This document shows positions 1 to 9,007 of a stretch of DNA of 64,000 nucleotides, in pieces. The DNA is from Mesorhizobium sangaii (GTDB lineage Bacteria > Pseudomonadota > Alphaproteobacteria > Rhizobiales > Rhizobiaceae): contig NZ_JACHEF010000007.1 in NCBI RefSeq assembly GCF_014207355.1, positions 186,001 to 250,000 of the forward strand, written 5' to 3'. How positions within the stretch are numbered: position 1 is the stretch's first letter; every line of letters begins with the position of its first letter. The notes below the pieces were generated by a model, which did no database searches, was not told the origin of the DNA, and saw nothing but the letters and a program-made list of their open reading frames with translations. The position numbers and the translations under genes were made by a program.

Positions 1-377
1 TGGCTGCACCCGGCAATCACCCGAAATCGATCATCACCATCACCTCGGTCAGCGCCGAAATGGCGTCGCCGGAACGGCCGGACTACTGCATCTCGAAAGC
101 CGGCCTGTCGATGTGGGTGAAGACCCTGGCGCTCAGGCTCGCCGCCGAAGACATCGCTGTGTTCGAGGTGCGGCCGGGCATCATCCGCACCGACATGACC
201 TCAGGCGTCACCGCCAAATACGGCGCCTTGATCGACGGCGGGCTGGTGCCGGCAAAGCGCTGGGGCGAAGCATCGGACATCGGTGCCGTGGTGGCGACTC
301 TTGCCGGCGGCAAGCTCGGCTTTTCGACCGGCTCGATCATCAATGTCGACGGCGCGCTCTCCGTGCCGCGGCTGTAA
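1..377 (+). CDS. SDR-family oxidoreductase, 3' part only
   Basis: The reading frame is open from the first bases of the window and ends at a TAA at 375-377, so the N-terminal part with the nucleotide-binding glycine motif lies outside. The visible piece has the SDR core: a serine-rich strand (ITSVSAEM), then YCISK, which fits the catalytic YxxxK, then the helix ALRLAAEDIAVFEVRPGIIRTDM and a C-terminus ending in INVDGALSVPRL, typical of classical NAD(P)-dependent short-chain dehydrogenases. The GMC oxidoreductase gene starts 13 bases downstream on the same strand, which suggests co-transcription and a joint role in oxidising a sugar or alcohol. The substrate cannot be told from this fragment. 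Confidence 0.9.
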   Translation, partial: AAPGNHPKSIITITSVSAEMASPERPDYCISKAGLSMWVKTLALRLAAEDIAVFEVRPGIIRTDMTSGVTAKYGALIDGGLVPAKRWGEASDIGAVVATLAGGKLGFSTGSIINVDGALSVPRL

Positions 378-390
378 GGTGGATAGTGTC

Positions 391-2019
391 ATGACCGACT
401 ACATCATCGTGGGCGCCGGCCCGGCCGGCTGCGTTCTGGCCAACCGGCTGAGCGAGGATCCGACGCATCAGGTGCTGCTTTTGGAAGCCGGCGGCAAGGA
501 CTGGCATCCCTACATCCACATGCCGGCGGGCTTTGCCAAGATGACCAAGGGCATTGCCTCCTGGGGCTGGTCGACCGTGCCGCAGAAGCACATGAAGGAC
601 CGCGTCTTCTGGTACACGCAGGCCAAGGTGGTCGGTGGCGGTTCTTCCATCAACGCCCAGATCTACACGCGCGGCAATCCCCGCGACTATGACGCCTGGG
701 AGAAGGAAGAGGGTCTCGCCGGCTGGGGCTATCGCGATGTGCTGCCCTATTTCAAACGCGCCGAGAACAACCAGCGCTACGCCAACGACTTTCATGGCGA
801 CCAGGGCCCGCTCGGCGTGTCGAACCCGATCTCGCCGCTGCCGATCTGCGAAGCCTATTTCCGCGCCGGCCAGGAGATGGGCATTCCCTTCAACCCGGAT
901 TTCAACGGCGCCACCCAGGAGGGCGTCGGCTACTATCAGCTGACTCAGAAGGATGCGAGGCGTTCCTCCGCTTCGGTCGCCTATCTCAAGCCGATCCGCG
1001 CTCGCAAGAACCTCACCGTCAGGACCGATGTGCTGGTGACGCGCATCGTCATCGAGAAAGGCCGCGCCATCGGTGTCGAGATCGTCGACAGGCCGGGCGG
1101 CGAGAAGAAAATCCTGCGCGCCGACAGCGAGGTGATCGTCTCGTCCGGCGCCATCGGCTCGCCGAAGCTATTGATGCAGTCTGGCATCGGCCCGGCCGAC
1201 CATCTGAAAGCTGTCGGCGTCACGCCCGTGCATGACCTCCCCGGCGTCGGCTCCAATATGCAGGACCATCTCGACCTGTTCGTCATCGCCGAATGCACCG
1301 GCGACCATACCTATGACAATTACGCCAAGCTACACCGCACGGCCTGGGCCGGCCTGCAATATCTGCTGCTGAAGAAGGGACCGGTGGCCTCCAGCCTGTT
1401 CGAGACCGGCGGCTTCTGGTACGCCGACCCGACCGCAGCCTCGCCCGACATCCAGTTCCATCTCGGCTTGGGCTCCGGCATCGAGGCCGGCGTCGAGAAG
1501 CTGAACAACCCGGGCGTCACCTTGAACTCCGCTTTCCTGCGGCCGCGCTCGCGCGGCACGGTTCGGCTGAAGAGCGCCGACCCGGCCGACCATCCGCTGA
1601 TCGATCCGAACTACTGGTCCGATCCCTATGATCGCGCCATGTCGATCAAGGGGCTGAGGCTGGCGCGCGAGATCATGCGGCAGAAGGCACTTCAGCCCTA
1701 CGTGCTGCGAGAGGTGCTGCCCGGCCCGTCGCTCGCCAGCGACGACGAGCTGTTCGACTATGCCTGCCGCAGTTCCAAGACCGACCATCATCCGGTCGGC
1801 ACCTGCCGCATGGGCCATGACGACATGGCCGTGGTGACACCCGATCTGCGGCTGCGGGGCATCGAGGGCCTGCGGGTCTGCGACGCCTCGGTGATGCCGC
1901 GCGTGCCCTCCTCCAACACCAATGCGCCAACCATCATGGTCGGCGAGAAGGGCGCCGACCTCATCCTCGACCGCGAGCCGCTGCCGCCCGCGGTATTTTC
2001 CGGAAACCGGGCGGCTTAG
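391..2019 (+). CDS. GMC-family FAD-dependent oxidoreductase
   Basis: A 542-residue flavoprotein of the glucose-methanol-choline family. The FAD-binding GAGPAG motif is at residues 8-13, followed by the acidic strand end LLLEAGG. The second GMC signature lies near residue 85 (GGGSSINAQIYTRG). The C-terminal catalytic region has HHPVGTCRMG at about 466-475 and SSNTNAPTIM at about 507, giving the active-site His and Asn. The ATG at 391 is chosen because it starts directly at the FAD strand; an in-frame extension to 283 would run through the upstream SDR gene. Bacterial members oxidise choline, other alcohols or sugars. No betB, betI or choline carrier is adjacent, so BetA is not claimed. It is likely co-transcribed with the SDR, Dabb and MFS genes. 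Confidence 0.93.
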   Translation: MTDYIIVGAGPAGCVLANRLSEDPTHQVLLLEAGGKDWHPYIHMPAGFAKMTKGIASWGWSTVPQKHMKDRVFWYTQAKVVGGGSSINAQIYTRGNPRDYDAWEKEEGLAGWGYRDVLPYFKRAENNQRYANDFHGDQGPLGVSNPISPLPICEAYFRAGQEMGIPFNPDFNGATQEGVGYYQLTQKDARRSSASVAYLKPIRARKNLTVRTDVLVTRIVIEKGRAIGVEIVDRPGGEKKILRADSEVIVSSGAIGSPKLLMQSGIGPADHLKAVGVTPVHDLPGVGSNMQDHLDLFVIAECTGDHTYDNYAKLHRTAWAGLQYLLLKKGPVASSLFETGGFWYADPTAASPDIQFHLGLGSGIEAGVEKLNNPGVTLNSAFLRPRSRGTVRLKSADPADHPLIDPNYWSDPYDRAMSIKGLRLAREIMRQKALQPYVLREVLPGPSLASDDELFDYACRSSKTDHHPVGTCRMGHDDMAVVTPDLRLRGIEGLRVCDASVMPRVPSSNTNAPTIMVGEKGADLILDREPLPPAVFSGNRAA

Positions 2020-2027
2020 GAGCAAAG

Positions 2028-2345
2028 ATGATCAGGCACTGTGTCTTCGCCAGGTTTCGCAACGATGTTCCCGCCGCCGAGCGCATGGCGATCCATGCCG
2101 ATCTCGAGGCGCTGCGACAGGTGATCAACGGCATGGACACGGTCCAATTCAGCGCCAATGTCAGCCCGGAGCCGTTCGCGCGCGACTTCACCCATGCCTT
2201 CACTATCGACTTCAGCGATGGCGCCGCCCGCGATGCCTATCTGGTGCATGAGGCGCATCAGCGCGCCGGCGCCCGACTGGTCGCCGCTCTAGAAGGCGGC
2301 ACCGACGGATTGATGGTCTTCGATCTCGAGCTTACGAAAAAGTGA
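2028..2345 (+). CDS. Dabb (stress-responsive alpha/beta barrel) domain protein
   Basis: A 105-residue protein opening with MIRHCVFARFR and carrying a mid-region Phe/Val-rich strand, the pattern of the dimeric alpha/beta-barrel Dabb family (PF07876). It starts 8 bases after the GMC stop, with AGGAGC just upstream of the ATG, so translation is probably coupled. Dabb proteins are small dimers; some bind small ligands or act in sugar or polyketide metabolism, but no reaction can be assigned here. Its place between an oxidoreductase and a carrier suggests an accessory role in the same pathway. Confidence 0.85.
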   Translation: MIRHCVFARFRNDVPAAERMAIHADLEALRQVINGMDTVQFSANVSPEPFARDFTHAFTIDFSDGAARDAYLVHEAHQRAGARLVAALEGGTDGLMVFDLELTKK

Positions 2346-2436
2346 CCGCCGGTTTTTCGAAAGCCGGCTGACCAGCTGTTCTCTTTTCCCGACCGGGCGA
2401 CATATCGTTGCCCGGGGACGGCAAAGGAGGAACGTC

Positions 2437-3654
2437 TTGAACCTCAATTCCCAACAGAAGAAAACCGTCCTGGCTTCATTTCTGGGCTGGACGCTCGACG
2501 CTTTCGATTTCTTCCTCCTGACATTCCTGCTCACGGATATTGCGACTGAATTTCAGACCGACGTCCCGGCCGTCTCGAAGGCGCTGTTCCTGACCTTGGC
2601 GACGCGCTTCATCGGTGCGTTCTTCTTCGGCATGCTTGCCGACAAATACGGGCGCAAGCCCATCCTCATGCTCAACATCGTCAGCTACTCAGTGATTGGC
2701 GCGCTCGCCGCCTTCTCGCCCAATCTCGGCATCTTCCTGGCGTTGCGCGCCCTGTTCGGCATCGCCATGGGCGGCGAATGGGGACTTGGCAGTTCGCTCG
2801 CCATGGAGTCCATCCCGCCCAGCGCGCGCGGCATGGTTTCGGGCATCCTGCAATGCGGCTATCCGACCGGCTACCTCTTGGCGGCAGTGGTCTATGGCCT
2901 GCTCTACCAGCAGACGATCGGCGGCTACACGATCGGCTGGCGCGCCATGTTCCTGCTCAGCTTCGTGCCGGCATTGATCGTGCTGTTCATCCGCTCGCAC
3001 GTGCCGGAATCGCCGGCCTTCATCGACGCGCAGAAGACCGCCAGGCCCGGGCTCCTCGAAACGCTACAAGAGCACTGGGGCGTCGCGCTCTATGCGGTCG
3101 TGCTGATGATGTTCTTCAATTTCTTCAGCCATGGCACGCAGGATCTCTACCCGACCTTCCTGAAGAAGCAGCACGGCTTCGATCCGCATACGGTGAGCTG
3201 GATCACCATCGTCGCCAACATCGGCGCCATCGTCGGCGGCCTGGCATTCGGTGCTTTGTCCGAGAAGATCGGCCGTATCAACGCCATCACGCTGGCGTGC
3301 CTGATCGCCTTGCCGTCGATTCCACTGTGGGCCTACAGCACCACGCCTTTCATGCTTGCCATTGGCGCCTTCGTCATGCAGGTCGCGGTCCAGGGCGCCT
3401 GGGGCGTCATCCCGGTGCATCTCAACGAGCTTTCGCCGGGGTCCGTGCGGGCGACCTTGCCCGGCTTCATCTATCAGGCCGGCAATCTCGCGGCGTCCTA
3501 TGGCGGCCCTTACCAGGCAGGCATAGCTGAAGCCCCTGGAGGCAGCTACGGCTATGCGCTGGCGCTTTTTGCCGGCGTGGTTGCCGTCTGCATCATCGTC
3601 GTCATCCGCTTCAGTCCGGAGCGACGCGGCCAGGTGATGACCGTGCTGGGCTGA
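2437..3654 (+). CDS. MFS metabolite:H+ symporter, SHS/NanT-like
   Basis: A 405-residue inner-membrane carrier with about 12 hydrophobic segments. The N-terminal LGWTLDAFDFFLL and the loop ADKYGRKP are typical of the sialate/lactate (SHS) type of MFS symporter; the GGEWGLGSSLAMES region is also characteristic. The start is a TTG at 2437, chosen because AAAGGAGG lies 6 bases upstream and the protein begins just before TM1. It follows the Dabb gene by 91 bases and probably imports the substrate, perhaps an organic or sugar acid, handled by the upstream SDR and GMC enzymes. A palindromic repeat follows the stop. Confidence 0.9.
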   Translation: MNLNSQQKKTVLASFLGWTLDAFDFFLLTFLLTDIATEFQTDVPAVSKALFLTLATRFIGAFFFGMLADKYGRKPILMLNIVSYSVIGALAAFSPNLGIFLALRALFGIAMGGEWGLGSSLAMESIPPSARGMVSGILQCGYPTGYLLAAVVYGLLYQQTIGGYTIGWRAMFLLSFVPALIVLFIRSHVPESPAFIDAQKTARPGLLETLQEHWGVALYAVVLMMFFNFFSHGTQDLYPTFLKKQHGFDPHTVSWITIVANIGAIVGGLAFGALSEKIGRINAITLACLIALPSIPLWAYSTTPFMLAIGAFVMQVAVQGAWGVIPVHLNELSPGSVRATLPGFIYQAGNLAASYGGPYQAGIAEAPGGSYGYALALFAGVVAVCIIVVIRFSPERRGQVMTVLG

Positions 3655-3670
3655 AAGACTTAGGTTTTTC

Positions 3671-3713
3671 GCATGATCTTTTCCGAAAAGTCTGCAACTT
3701 TTCGGGATCAAGC
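3671..3713. repeat. Palindromic intergenic repeat, family A copy 1
   Basis: An inverted repeat with perfect 9-bp arms, CCGAAAAGT at 3683-3691 and ACTTTTCGG at 3697-3705, and outer GCATGATC/GATCAAGC flanks. It fills the gap between two convergent genes and could act as a bidirectional transcription end. A related element lies at 24225-24268. It resembles palindromic repeats found in many copies in Mesorhizobium genomes (recall, not searched). Confidence 0.8.
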
Positions 3714-4559
3714 TTAGCCCAGTCTGAGCGCGACGACGCCGGCGACGATGCTGAGCGCGGCGGCAGCGCGCCAGCTGGTCATCTTCTCGCCGAGGGCGAA
3801 GACCGAGATCATCATGGCGAACAGGATCGAAGTCTCGCGCAGCGATGCCACCGAGGCGATAGGCGCCTTGGTCATCGCCCACATCACGATCCAGTAGGCC
3901 GCGCCGCTGAGCACGCCGGTGAACAGGCCCACCTTCCAGTCGCGTGCCAGCACCGGCAGCGCTTTCGGCCCACGGAAGATGAGGCACAGCACCAGCGCTC
4001 CAAGGGCATCGCAGATGAACAGCCAGGCGGCATAGCTTTGCGCCGTGGCCGCCAGCCGCGCGCCGCTGCCGTCGGACAGCGTGTAGCTGGCGATGAAGAT
4101 CGAGGTGCCCAACGCAAAGCCGACCGCGCGCAGGTTCAGCCTTTCCAGATGCGCACCGCCACGAAACGACATCACCAGCGTACCGGCCGACAGCAGAAAA
4201 ATGCCCAGAATTGCAAGCGGTGCCGGCACCTCGGCGACCACGAACATACCGCCAAGCGCCGCCAACAGCGGAGCGGTGCCGCGCGCCAGCGGATAGGTCT
4301 GGGCGAAATCACCGGCCTGGTAGGCGCCGATCAGGAAGGTCCGGTAGCCCATGTGGAAGATCACCGAGGCGATGATGTAGGGCCACACTTCTGCCTTCGG
4401 CACCTCGACGAAAGGCAGCACGACAAGGGCGGCAGCGCCCATGCCGAGCGTCATCAGCGTGATCGACAGGAAGCGGTCGAGATGGACCTTGACCAGCGCG
4501 TTCCAGATCGCGTGCATGGCGGCGGCGGCAAGCACCGCGAAGAAGACGAAGGGCGTCAT
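3714..4559 (-). CDS. EamA/DMT-family transporter
   Basis: A 281-residue protein with about ten hydrophobic segments in two repeated halves, the layout of drug/metabolite transporters of the EamA family. Examples are the first-half segment HAIWNALVKVHL and the second-half YWIVMWAMTKAPIASVASLRE, which carry the usual Pro/Ala-rich last helices. The ATG at 4559 places the start right before TM1; a longer frame to 4682 would overlap the upstream gene and adds non-hydrophobic, Arg/Ser-rich residues. It begins 7 bases after the stop of the EEP hydrolase gene, so the two form an operon. The substrate is unknown. Confidence 0.88.
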   Translation of the reverse strand: MTPFVFFAVLAAAAMHAIWNALVKVHLDRFLSITLMTLGMGAAALVVLPFVEVPKAEVWPYIIASVIFHMGYRTFLIGAYQAGDFAQTYPLARGTAPLLAALGGMFVVAEVPAPLAILGIFLLSAGTLVMSFRGGAHLERLNLRAVGFALGTSIFIASYTLSDGSGARLAATAQSYAAWLFICDALGALVLCLIFRGPKALPVLARDWKVGLFTGVLSGAAYWIVMWAMTKAPIASVASLRETSILFAMMISVFALGEKMTSWRAAAALSIVAGVVALRLG

Positions 4560-4566
4560 TGCCGGA

Positions 4567-5478
4567 TCATCCGCCGCGCAGCACGGCGAGCGGCATTTCG
4601 AGGTCGATGTCGACCCGTAGCGGGAAATGGTCCGATGCTTCCTCGCCGACATCGGCGCCGACCGAGCGGACGCGCCCGGCAAACATGCCGCCGACGAAGC
4701 AATGATCGAGCCGGCGTTTGGCCAGTTTGCCGTCGATGGTCTTCACATGGGTGTGGAAATTCCCGGTCGGCTGGCTGGCAACGGCGGCGGCATCGACGAA
4801 GCCGTCGAGGTAGGCGGCGCCACGATGATAGGGCGTGCTGCCGACGATGCGGCCATATTCGGCGCTGCCCGGCTCCATGTTGAAATCGCCCATCCAGATC
4901 GCTTCCAGCGGGTTTTCCGGCTCCGGCTCGCCATTGCTCCAGTTGCGCGCAGGCTCGTCATCGACGCCGCTCCACGGCCCGCCCTCGCGGGTCGCACGGC
5001 GATGTTCGCCCAGGAGGTAATCGATCTGCTCCAGCCGCTCCTCCGCTGCGATATGGGCGAGATGCAACGAAAACACCCGAACCGGGCCGGCCGGCGTGCG
5101 GATCATGCATTCAAGTGCCGCGTTGCGCGTGTTGAGCGGCCGCAGCGTGCGGTGCATAGGCAGCGCATGCAGCCGCGACCAGACGATCGGCAGCTTCGAC
5201 AGCACCATCGTGCCGAACTGCCGGCGCCGGTTGATCAGACGGCCGTCGCGCCGCTCGCTGGCGTCCATGTCGAAGGCCGGACCATAGACCCAGTGATAGT
5301 CCGGCAGCAGGCGGGAAATAAGCTCCGGCTGGTCGTCGTCATTGCTGCGCTGCCAGTGCCGTTCGACTTCCTGCAGCGCAATAATGTCGGCGCCGGCGAC
5401 GAGGCGCGCGGCGCGCGAAAGATCGTAGCGGCCGTCGCTGCCGAACCCGTACTGGATGTTGTAGCTGACCAGCTTCAT
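4567..5478 (-). CDS. Endonuclease/exonuclease/phosphatase family hydrolase
   Basis: A 303-residue metal-dependent hydrolase of the EEP (DNase I-like) superfamily. Visible catalytic blocks are SYNIQYGFG at the N-terminus, IALQEVERHW (metal-binding Glu), FSLHLAH, WMGDFNMEP (Asp/Asn pair) and the C-terminal EASDHFPL (Asp-His pair). No signal peptide is seen, so it is probably cytoplasmic. Family members cut nucleic acids, phosphodiesters or phosphoinositide-like substrates; the true substrate is open. The EamA gene follows after 7 bases. Confidence 0.9.
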   Translation of the reverse strand: MKLVSYNIQYGFGSDGRYDLSRAARLVAGADIIALQEVERHWQRSNDDDQPELISRLLPDYHWVYGPAFDMDASERRDGRLINRRRQFGTMVLSKLPIVWSRLHALPMHRTLRPLNTRNAALECMIRTPAGPVRVFSLHLAHIAAEERLEQIDYLLGEHRRATREGGPWSGVDDEPARNWSNGEPEPENPLEAIWMGDFNMEPGSAEYGRIVGSTPYHRGAAYLDGFVDAAAVASQPTGNFHTHVKTIDGKLAKRRLDHCFVGGMFAGRVRSVGADVGEEASDHFPLRVDIDLEMPLAVLRGG

Positions 5479-5570
5479 TGCTTATCCGGCTCAATTTCGA
5501 TGATGGCAGTAACGGTTCGGCAGATTGGTTGCAATGTGCAGGGAAATGGCAGCGGCTTGGGCCAGATATC

Positions 5571-7121
5571 TCACGTCGTCAGCGGCTGGAAACTTCCAGC
5601 TGGCGATGCCGCCAGTTCCGACCAGTCGATTTCCTCTTCAAGCCGGTGATAGGCCTCGTCGCCGATTGTGCCGTTGCGGCGCAGTTCCTCGAGCGTGTCG
5701 CGCTGGCGGTTGATGGCATAGAGGCGCAGCCGGTCATATTCGGTTGCCGCCTGTGCGTCCTCCGGGTTTTGAGCGATCAGGCGCTGAGCCTCATACTGCT
5801 CGCGCACAACAGCAGCCGCCGCCGATGTCTTGCGGCTCAACACGTCAAGGGCGGCCTGCATGATGGCGACTCGCGCCTGCGCCACCTCGTTGTCGATCGT
5901 TCTGTCCGGGTCGAAGTTGAGTATCCGCAGCAGCGGCTTCAAGGTCATGCCTTGTAGCACCAGCGTGCCGAGAACGACCGCGAAGGCGGCAAGCACGATC
6001 GGATCACGGCCGGGAAAACCCGCCGGCAGCGCAATGGCCACCACCAGCGTCACCAGCCCCCGCATGCCGCACCAACCGACGAGCACCGCGCCGCCAAACG
6101 TCGGCACATCTCGCCTTTGGCCTTCGCTTCCGAAACGGGCCAACCATCGGATGATCGCAACGTAACTCCCCACCCAGACGAGGCGCGCCACGATAACGAC
6201 GGCCAGCACCGTTGCAGCGAAGAGAAAGGCTTCGCCTTGCCCTTCGCCGGAGAGCCGGCCGACGATCGATCGTGCTTGCAGGCCCATCAGCACGAAGGCC
6301 AGCACGTTGAGCACGAAGACCGCCGACTCCCACACCGAATAGGTGCTGACGCGCCGCCTGGCCGACATGCGGCGCGGCGCCATCCGCGCAATGGTCATGG
6401 CGTAGACGACGATGGTGATGATGGCGGACAGGCCCAGCCTGTCGGCCAGGATCCAGACTCCGAATGTCCCGGCGAATTGCACCACGGTGCTGCTTGCCGC
6501 ATCCTCGATCCTGCTGAGCGTCAGCAGCGAGAAGCGGCCAAGCAGATAACCGGCGACGAGGCTGCCGATCGTCGACAGCAGGATCGTCGGGATGGCATTG
6601 CTCAGCATGATCGAGCCGAGCGCTGCCGAAACCGCCAGGCGGTAGATCAGGAGTGCTGTGGCATCGTTGAGCAGGCTCTCGCCCTGCAGGATGGCGGTGA
6701 TGCGGTGCGGCACCTTGAACTGCCCGAGTACGGCGCTCGCCGCGACCGCATCGGGCGGCGCGACGATGGCGCCGAGCGCGATTGCCGCCGCGATCGGCAG
6801 CCCGGCCATCTTCCAGCCGACGAAAGCAACGACCGCCGTGGTGAAGACGACGGCGCCGAGCGCCAGCAACGCAAGCGGCAGCCGGTAGCGGTTGAGATCC
6901 CGCAACGATGTGTCGTAGGCGGCATCCAGAAGCACCGGTGCAATGAACAGGGCAAGAGCCAGTTCCGGATCGATCTCGATCATTGGCGCACCAGGCACGA
7001 AGGCAATCCCGACCCCGGCCAAGGCCAGCAGGGACGGATAGGGAATCTCCAGCCGTCGCGACAGCGCCGTCAGCGCAACGGCAGTCAAAAGCAGGACAAG
7101 CGTCAGTTCGAAAAGAGCCAT
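5571..7121 (-). CDS. Na+/H+ antiporter, CPA1 family
   Basis: A 516-residue membrane protein with about 11-12 segments and a cytosolic tail of roughly 120 residues. The CPA1 signatures APPDAVAASAVLG and ILQGESLLNDATALLIYR contain the acidic and Asn/Asp residues that move cations in NhaP/NHE-type exchangers. The tail, from about VAQARVAIMQAALDVL on, is charged and helical, as in bacterial NhaP-like proteins with regulatory tails. It should exchange Na+ or K+ for H+ across the inner membrane. The gene is divergent from the GST gene; the 126-base gap must hold both promoters. Confidence 0.93.
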   Translation of the reverse strand: MALFELTLVLLLTAVALTALSRRLEIPYPSLLALAGVGIAFVPGAPMIEIDPELALALFIAPVLLDAAYDTSLRDLNRYRLPLALLALGAVVFTTAVVAFVGWKMAGLPIAAAIALGAIVAPPDAVAASAVLGQFKVPHRITAILQGESLLNDATALLIYRLAVSAALGSIMLSNAIPTILLSTIGSLVAGYLLGRFSLLTLSRIEDAASSTVVQFAGTFGVWILADRLGLSAIITIVVYAMTIARMAPRRMSARRRVSTYSVWESAVFVLNVLAFVLMGLQARSIVGRLSGEGQGEAFLFAATVLAVVIVARLVWVGSYVAIIRWLARFGSEGQRRDVPTFGGAVLVGWCGMRGLVTLVVAIALPAGFPGRDPIVLAAFAVVLGTLVLQGMTLKPLLRILNFDPDRTIDNEVAQARVAIMQAALDVLSRKTSAAAAVVREQYEAQRLIAQNPEDAQAATEYDRLRLYAINRQRDTLEELRRNGTIGDEAYHRLEEEIDWSELAASPAGSFQPLTT

Positions 7122-7247
7122 GGCCTGTTATCCCCGTGATGCTGCATTGTCGGCAGTGGCAGGCCAGCAAGATGCTGTTGATTGGCCATTGCGCACAAGC
7201 CCCGTGGCAGTATGTCCAGCAGTCACTTGCAGCGTAAAAGTCCGACC

Positions 7248-7874
7248 ATGATCCTGATTGGCCAATTTGACTCCCCCTTCGTTCGCCGCGTCGGCATTGC
7301 GATGACCTTATACGGCATCGCCTACGAGCACCGTCCGTGGTCGGCCTTCGGCGATGCAGACAAGATCCGGCCCTACAACCCGCTGACGCGGGTGCCGACC
7401 CTGGTGCTGGACAATGGCGAGGTGCTGATCGAAAGCCATTTGATGCTCGACTATCTCGACAGCCTCGTTCCGGCCGAGCGGAGGATGTTTCCGACGGCCG
7501 AACCGGCGCGTCACCAGGCGCTGCGGATATCAGCCCTGGCAACCGGCCTCGGCGACAAGGCGGTCAGCCTGTTCTACGAGACGCGGCTGCACGAGAAAGT
7601 CTCCGACCTCTGGGCCGGGCGCTGCCGCACACAGATCGAGGCTGTCCTTGCAGTCCTGGAAGCCGATCGTCAGGGAAGGTCGACACCTTACTGGTTCGGC
7701 GACCGCATCGGCCATGCCGACATCGCGGTTGGTGCCGTGCTCCGCTTCATTGGCGAGGCGCATCCCGGGCTTGTGCCGCTGGCCGACCTCCCGGCGCTGG
7801 ACGCACATGCCGCACGAATGGAAGCGCTACCGGTCTTTCAGAAAGTCATGCAGCCATTCATCGCGCCGGCCTGA
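7248..7874 (+). CDS. Glutathione S-transferase family protein
   Basis: A 208-residue GST-like protein. The N-terminal thioredoxin-like domain starts MILIGQFDSPFVRRVGIA, with a Ser in the active-site turn, and the glutathione-contact motif shows as VLIESHLMLDYLD. The C-terminal all-helical domain includes DRIGHADIAVGAVLRF, the conserved N-capping box. The ATG at 7248 is preferred because the fold begins there; an upstream ATG at 7182 would add an unrelated Ser/Lys-rich leader. The substrate is unknown. Confidence 0.88.
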   Translation: MILIGQFDSPFVRRVGIAMTLYGIAYEHRPWSAFGDADKIRPYNPLTRVPTLVLDNGEVLIESHLMLDYLDSLVPAERRMFPTAEPARHQALRISALATGLGDKAVSLFYETRLHEKVSDLWAGRCRTQIEAVLAVLEADRQGRSTPYWFGDRIGHADIAVGAVLRFIGEAHPGLVPLADLPALDAHAARMEALPVFQKVMQPFIAPA

Positions 7875-7912
7875 GGGGGCTTGGTTCTTGTTCTTCCGGT
7901 CCGCTCTACCGC

Positions 7913-8977
7913 CTAGTGCAGCACCAGCATATCGCTCGACGAGAACGAAATCTGGGCCTTTTCGCCGACAGCAGGCGGCGGTGTGGCAGGGCTGTTGAAC
8001 GTATCGAGCGACACGGTGTTACCGCCGATGCCGACGCGAACCCGGATCACCGAGCCGAGGAAATGCACTTCGGAGATCTCGCCGGAAAGACTGGAGTCGC
8101 GACCGGGCTGAAGGCCCAGCGAAATGGCTTCCGGACGCAGGGCAAGCGACAGCGTGTCGCCGGACTTCGAGCCGTTGAGCTTGCCCTTGAGCGAGACTTC
8201 CTGCGTGTCGACCTGCACCTTGCCGGATGCAGCATCGGTGACCCTGCCTTCGAGCACGTTCAGCGTACCGACGAAATTGGCGACGAACTTGGTTGCCGGA
8301 CGGTTGTAGATCTCGAACGGCGTGCCGACCTGTTCGGCCTTGCCGCCATACATGACGGCGATGCGGTCCGAGATCGACAGCGCCTCTTCCTGGTCATGTG
8401 TGACGAAGATGGTGGTGATGCCGAGCTTCTTCTGGATCGAGCGGATTTCCTCGCGCAGCGACACGCGCACCTTGGCGTCGAGCGCCGAAAGGGGTTCGTC
8501 CAGCAGCAGCAGCTTCGGTTTCGGCGCGATGGCGCGGGCCAGCGCAATGCGCTGCTGCTGGCCGCCCGAGAGCTGGTAGGGATAGCGATCCGCCATTTGC
8601 GGCAGTTTGATGATGCCGAGCATCTCGGCGACACGCGCATCGATGTCCGCCCTGGGCATACCGGCAACCTTCAGGCCGAAGCCTATGTTCTGCGCCACGG
8701 TCAGGTTCGGGAAGAGTGCGTAGGCCTGGAACACCATGCCGACATTGCGCTGGTTGGGCTTCAGCCTGGTAATGTCCTTGCCACCGACGACGATCTTGCC
8801 GGCTGTCGGCTCCTCGAAGCCCGCCACCATGCGCAGCACGGTGGTCTTGCCGCAGCCGGACGGACCGAGGAACGAGACGAATTCGCCGCGCTCGACGTCG
8901 AGATTGAAATCCTCCACCACCGTGGTGGCACCGAAGGATTTTCGCACGTGCTGGATGGAGAGGAACGGGTCGGCCAT
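7913..8977 (-). CDS. ABC transporter ATP-binding protein (PotA/FbpC type)
   Basis: A 354-residue ATPase. Walker A is GPSGCGKT at 38-45, the Q-loop is at Gln84, the signature LSGGQ is at 136-140, Walker B is LLLLDEP at about 156-162 and the switch His is His194. A C-terminal TOBE domain follows from about residue 240, as in importers for polyamines, iron or phosphonates. It is the last gene of a four-gene minus-strand operon after the binding protein and two permeases, and powers uptake. The gap after its stop is only 38 bases, facing the GST gene. Confidence 0.95.
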   Translation of the reverse strand: MADPFLSIQHVRKSFGATTVVEDFNLDVERGEFVSFLGPSGCGKTTVLRMVAGFEEPTAGKIVVGGKDITRLKPNQRNVGMVFQAYALFPNLTVAQNIGFGLKVAGMPRADIDARVAEMLGIIKLPQMADRYPYQLSGGQQQRIALARAIAPKPKLLLLDEPLSALDAKVRVSLREEIRSIQKKLGITTIFVTHDQEEALSISDRIAVMYGGKAEQVGTPFEIYNRPATKFVANFVGTLNVLEGRVTDAASGKVQVDTQEVSLKGKLNGSKSGDTLSLALRPEAISLGLQPGRDSSLSGEISEVHFLGSVIRVRVGIGGNTVSLDTFNSPATPPPAVGEKAQISFSSSDMLVLH

Positions 8978-9007
8978 GGTGTTGTTCTTTCGATCAGTAC
9001 TTTTCGA

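Noticed and set aside
391-2019. GMC enzyme called as choline dehydrogenase betA
   Set aside because: No betB, betI or choline carrier is adjacent, and the GMC motifs do not separate choline from other alcohols.
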